Assembly: GCA_934045905.1 (NCBI GenBank)
Contig: OW203765.1
Location: forward strand, 20,895,409-20,959,408
Length of the DNA: 64,000 nt
Direction of reading: 5' to 3'
Source: Leuctra nigra
Lineage: Eukaryota; Arthropoda; Insecta; Plecoptera; Leuctridae
The notes under the pieces are model-generated. The model searched no databases, was not told the DNA's origin, and worked only from the letters and a program-made list of their open reading frames with translations. Position numbers and translations under genes: made by a program. Positions within the stretch are counted from its first letter, which is position 1. Each line of letters starts with the position of its first letter. Positions 62,501-64,000 of the stretch are shown here, in pieces.

Positions 62501-63890
62501 GGTACCTAAGACTACTCCTCCTCTAACACACGCCGTCTGGTTCCAGGCAATGCTGTTGATGATCTGCCTCGCTGCCTTGAATCTCGCCTGCTTCGTGCTA
62601 GCGATGATCACGTAGAGGGCACCGGTCCGAGGGAGTCTGGTACCTAAGATTACTCCTCCTCTAACACACGCCGTCTGGTTCCAGGCAATGCTGTTGATGA
62701 TCTGCCTCGCTGCATTGAATATTGCTTGCTTCGTGCTAGCGATGATCACGTAGAGGGCACCGGTCCGAGGGAGTCTGGTACCTAAGATTACTCCTCCTCT
62801 AACACACGCCGTCTGGTTCCAGGCGATGATGTTGATGATCTGCCTCGCTGCATTGAATCTCGCCTGCTTCGTGCTAGCGATGATCACGTAGAGGGCACCG
62901 GTCCGAGGGAGTCTGGTACCTAAGATTACTCCTCCTCTAACACACGCCGTCTGGTTCCAGGCGATGATGTTGATGATCTGCCTCGCTGCATTGAATCTCG
63001 CCTGCTTCGTGCTAGCGATGATCACGTAGAGGGCACCGGTCCGAGGGAGTCTGGTACCTAAGATTACTCCTCCTCTAACACACGCCGTCTGGTTCCAGGC
63101 GATGATGTTGATGATCTGCCTCGCTGCATTGAATCTCGCCTGCTTCGTGCTAGCGATGATCACGAAGAGGGCACCGGTCCGAGGGTGTCTGGTACCTAAG
63201 ATTACTCCTCCTCTAACACACGCCGTCTGGTTCCAGGCGATGATGTTGATGATCTGCCTCGCTGCATTGAATCTCGCCTGCTTCGTGCTAGCGATGATCA
63301 CGTAGAGGGCACCGGTCCGAGGGAGTCTGGTACCTAAGATTACTCCTCCTCTAACACACGCCGTCTGGTTCCAGGCAATGCTGTTGATGATCTGCCTCGC
63401 TGCCTTGAATCTCGCCTGCTTCGTGCTAGCGATGATCACGTAGAGGGCACCGCTCCGAGGGAGTCTGTTACCTAAGATTACTCCTCCTCTAACACACGCC
63501 GTCTGGTTGCAGGCAATGCTGTTGATGATCTGCCTCGCTGCCTTGAATCTCGCCTGCTTCGTGCTAGCGATGATCACGTAGAGGGCACCGGTCCGAGGGA
63601 GTCTGGTACCTAAGATTACTCCTCCTCTAACACACGCCGTCTGGTTCCAGGCGATGATGTTGATGATCTGCCTCGCTGCATTGAATCTCGCCTGCTTCGT
63701 GCTAGCGATGATCGAGCACTCCTCCGACACTGTGCGCAAGAGTTACTGCGGCAACGTGGAACACATGACGGACGCGGACATGAAGTATACCACCCTCGTT
63801 CTCGGCCTCCTGTGTTTGTTCAACGCAGTCCTCATGGTCATTGACGTGGTCCTCACAGTATTGCAGACCAGGGGCAGGTTGCAGCAGTGA
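53533..63890 (+). CDS. Membrane gene 3: two-unit, eight-helix protein (MARVEL-like topology), 278 aa
   Basis: Five exons, 53533-53586, 59935-60087, 60839-61069, 61802-61960 and 63651-63890, are all phase 0 with GT-AG borders (GTAAGT, GTAAGT, GTTAGT, GTGAGT). The exon plan is identical to membrane gene 2. Unit 1 is residues 1-135 and unit 2 is 136-278. Predicted helices lie at about 9-32, 38-64, 72-93, 104-127, 140-160, 176-193, 201-220 and 248-270. The last is MVIDVVLTVLQTRGR, against MIVDCVLTGLKTKGR in gene 2. Intron 4 ends in a minisatellite made of ten copies of the acceptor and start of exon 5. Introns 3 and 4 have G-runs of about 20. Only ATTAAA at 63983-63988 offers a polyadenylation signal before the window ends. 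Function is not recognised. Confidence 0.78.
57696..59362 (+). CDS. Possible two-exon short ORF inside the 5-kb element (50 aa)
   Basis: ATG at 57696 reads 30 codons (MKNCANISVSEVKSELCLVD and on) to a GTAGTA donor after 57785. A TTTCCAG acceptor at 59299 continues in phase 0 for 20 codons to TAG at 59360-59362. An upstream exon-like piece (56645-56843) has good borders, but its open frame ends early in this exon. Very tentative. Confidence 0.2.
58462..58827. mobile_element. MITE family B copy, about 365 bp
   Basis: AAGTCTCGTGAAATTTTGTT at the left and TTTCACGAGACTTCCCC at the right. The interior TTGGCGGGAAAAAACGACG and CATCTGTGTTCAGCAACATA matches 6753-7176. Confidence 0.75.
59935..60087 (+). 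CDS. Membrane gene 3 exon 2
   Basis: 51 codons from CAACGACAG to GTAAGT: VFSIICLVLFEIYGGYL, a short loop, then SYVIILAALLLCTAISGK. The acceptor has a weak pyrimidine tract. Confidence 0.82.
60235..60535. repeat. G-run-bearing dispersed repeat
   Basis: GGCGCGTATGAGGGACGGG, a G-run, then CACCAAATTCATTCCTGAAA and a GGACCTGCCCCCAGACCC-like block. Related segments in either orientation lie at 28420-28695 and 54120-54360. Open frames here are incidental. Confidence 0.6.
60839..61069 (+). CDS. Membrane gene 3 exon 3 (joins unit 1 to unit 2)
   Basis: 77 codons from TCTTCCAG to GTTAGT: FKTFGCIGSVLHTGTGLLLL, then IVGIMIFASGMLLLVAFLVD, then SPDSIIKLATL, the start of unit 2. Richer in GC than the surrounding introns. 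Confidence 0.85.
61155..61178 (+). repeat. G homopolymer, about 21 bp
   Basis: Uninterrupted G-run in intron 4 of membrane gene 3, just after exon 3. A second run of about 19 G lies at 61396-61414. Confidence 0.9.
61802..61960 (+). CDS. Membrane gene 3 exon 4
   Basis: 53 codons from TATGTCAG to GTGAGT: MLLIASTAYLSTRC, loop, then LPGGVLIVGILVASYIFGDP and HRGL. Matches exon 2 of gene 1 from its first codon. Confidence 0.85.
62180..62252. repeat. Paired G-run and C-run
   Basis: About 20 G near 62180-62199, then about 15 C at 62236-62250, some 35 bp apart on the same strand. They can pair as a hairpin. Confidence 0.85.
62356..63650 (+). repeat. Minisatellite, 10 exon starts at 138-bp spacing, built from a splice acceptor and exon start
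   Basis: Exon-5-like starts after TTCCAG or TTGCAG fall at 62409, 62547, 62685, 62823, 62961, 63099, 63237, 63375, 63513 and 63651, exactly 138 bp apart. Each unit has 63 bp of exon 5 of membrane gene 3 and about 75 bp of intron (ACGTAGAGGGCACCGGTCCG and on). The first unit is shortened. Two unit types (GCAATGCTG and GCGATGATG) are interspersed. 138 is divisible by three, so the antisense strand stays open for 466 codons. Confidence 0.93.
63651..63890 (+). CDS. Membrane gene 3 exon 5 (last copy of the repeated acceptor; stop)
   Basis: 79 codons and TGA: AMMLMICLAALNLACFVLAM, then the loop IEHSSDTVRKSYCGNVEH, the final helix and QTRGRLQQ. Only this tenth acceptor reads past the Ile-21 codon into the true exon. 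Confidence 0.85.
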   Translation, partial: AMMLMICLAALNLACFVLAMIEHSSDTVRKSYCGNVEHMTDADMKYTTLVLGLLCLFNAVLMVIDVVLTVLQTRGRLQQ

Positions 63891-64000
63891 CACATATCAT
63901 ATGCTTGCTAGGAAATTTAATTTTATTGTACATATTTTTCGTTTCATTACTAAAGCTTATTTAAAAAAGATCATTCATAATTATTAAATTCAGAACAGTA

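Overview
The window is animal nuclear DNA, almost certainly from an insect. It is AT-rich and intron-bearing, with GT-AG splice sites and the TAGGTACCTA-type microsatellites common in insect genomes. It is dense with short DNA transposons, foldback elements, tRNA-derived SINEs and LINE scraps. Hemiptera is my guess for the order, from the style of the repeats only. There is no sign of bacterial operons, CRISPR or rRNA.

Layout. (1) At 687-6314, minus strand, is a complete eight-exon gene for a ribosomal L1-domain nucleolar protein (RSL1D1/Utp30-like, 540 aa). (2) Head to head with it, and running to the right end, are three paralogous plus-strand genes for small four-helix membrane proteins with MARVEL-like topology. 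Gene 1 (8087-11867, 155 aa) has one four-helix unit. Gene 2 (13208-48732, 318 aa) and gene 3 (53533-63890, 278 aa) each have two units in tandem, hence eight predicted helices. All introns in the three genes are phase 0. The exon that closes unit 1 also opens unit 2, so the two-unit genes look like an exon-level duplication and fusion of a gene-1-like ancestor. (3) Intron 3 of gene 2 is about 28.4 kb and appears to use a GC donor. It holds a nested antisense gene fragment (24700-26546, C-terminal three exons of a SAMD3-like protein) and about 25 kb of repeats. (4) Intron 1 of gene 3 carries a candidate 5-kb terminal-inverted-repeat element with GC-rich ends.

The most unusual feature is that two of the three paralogues carry a minisatellite made from their own splice acceptor plus the start of the following exon. 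Gene 1 has 11 units of about 112 bp at the intron 1/exon 2 boundary. Gene 3 has 10 units of 138 bp at the intron 4/exon 5 boundary. In both arrays the extra acceptors lead into an in-frame stop just after the exon-derived segment (one unit in gene 3 has lost the stop), so only the last copy gives a full protein. The two arrays share no sequence, so the same rearrangement seems to have happened twice.

The rest is mobile-element sequence: two hAT-like elements with exact 8-bp target duplications, TTAA-flanked and TA-flanked MITEs, long near-perfect foldbacks, a repeat family carrying arrays of a perfect ETS/CRE composite motif, and many pure G or C runs. All gene models are hand-built from splice signals, reading frame and paralogue comparison. 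No database or transcript search was possible.
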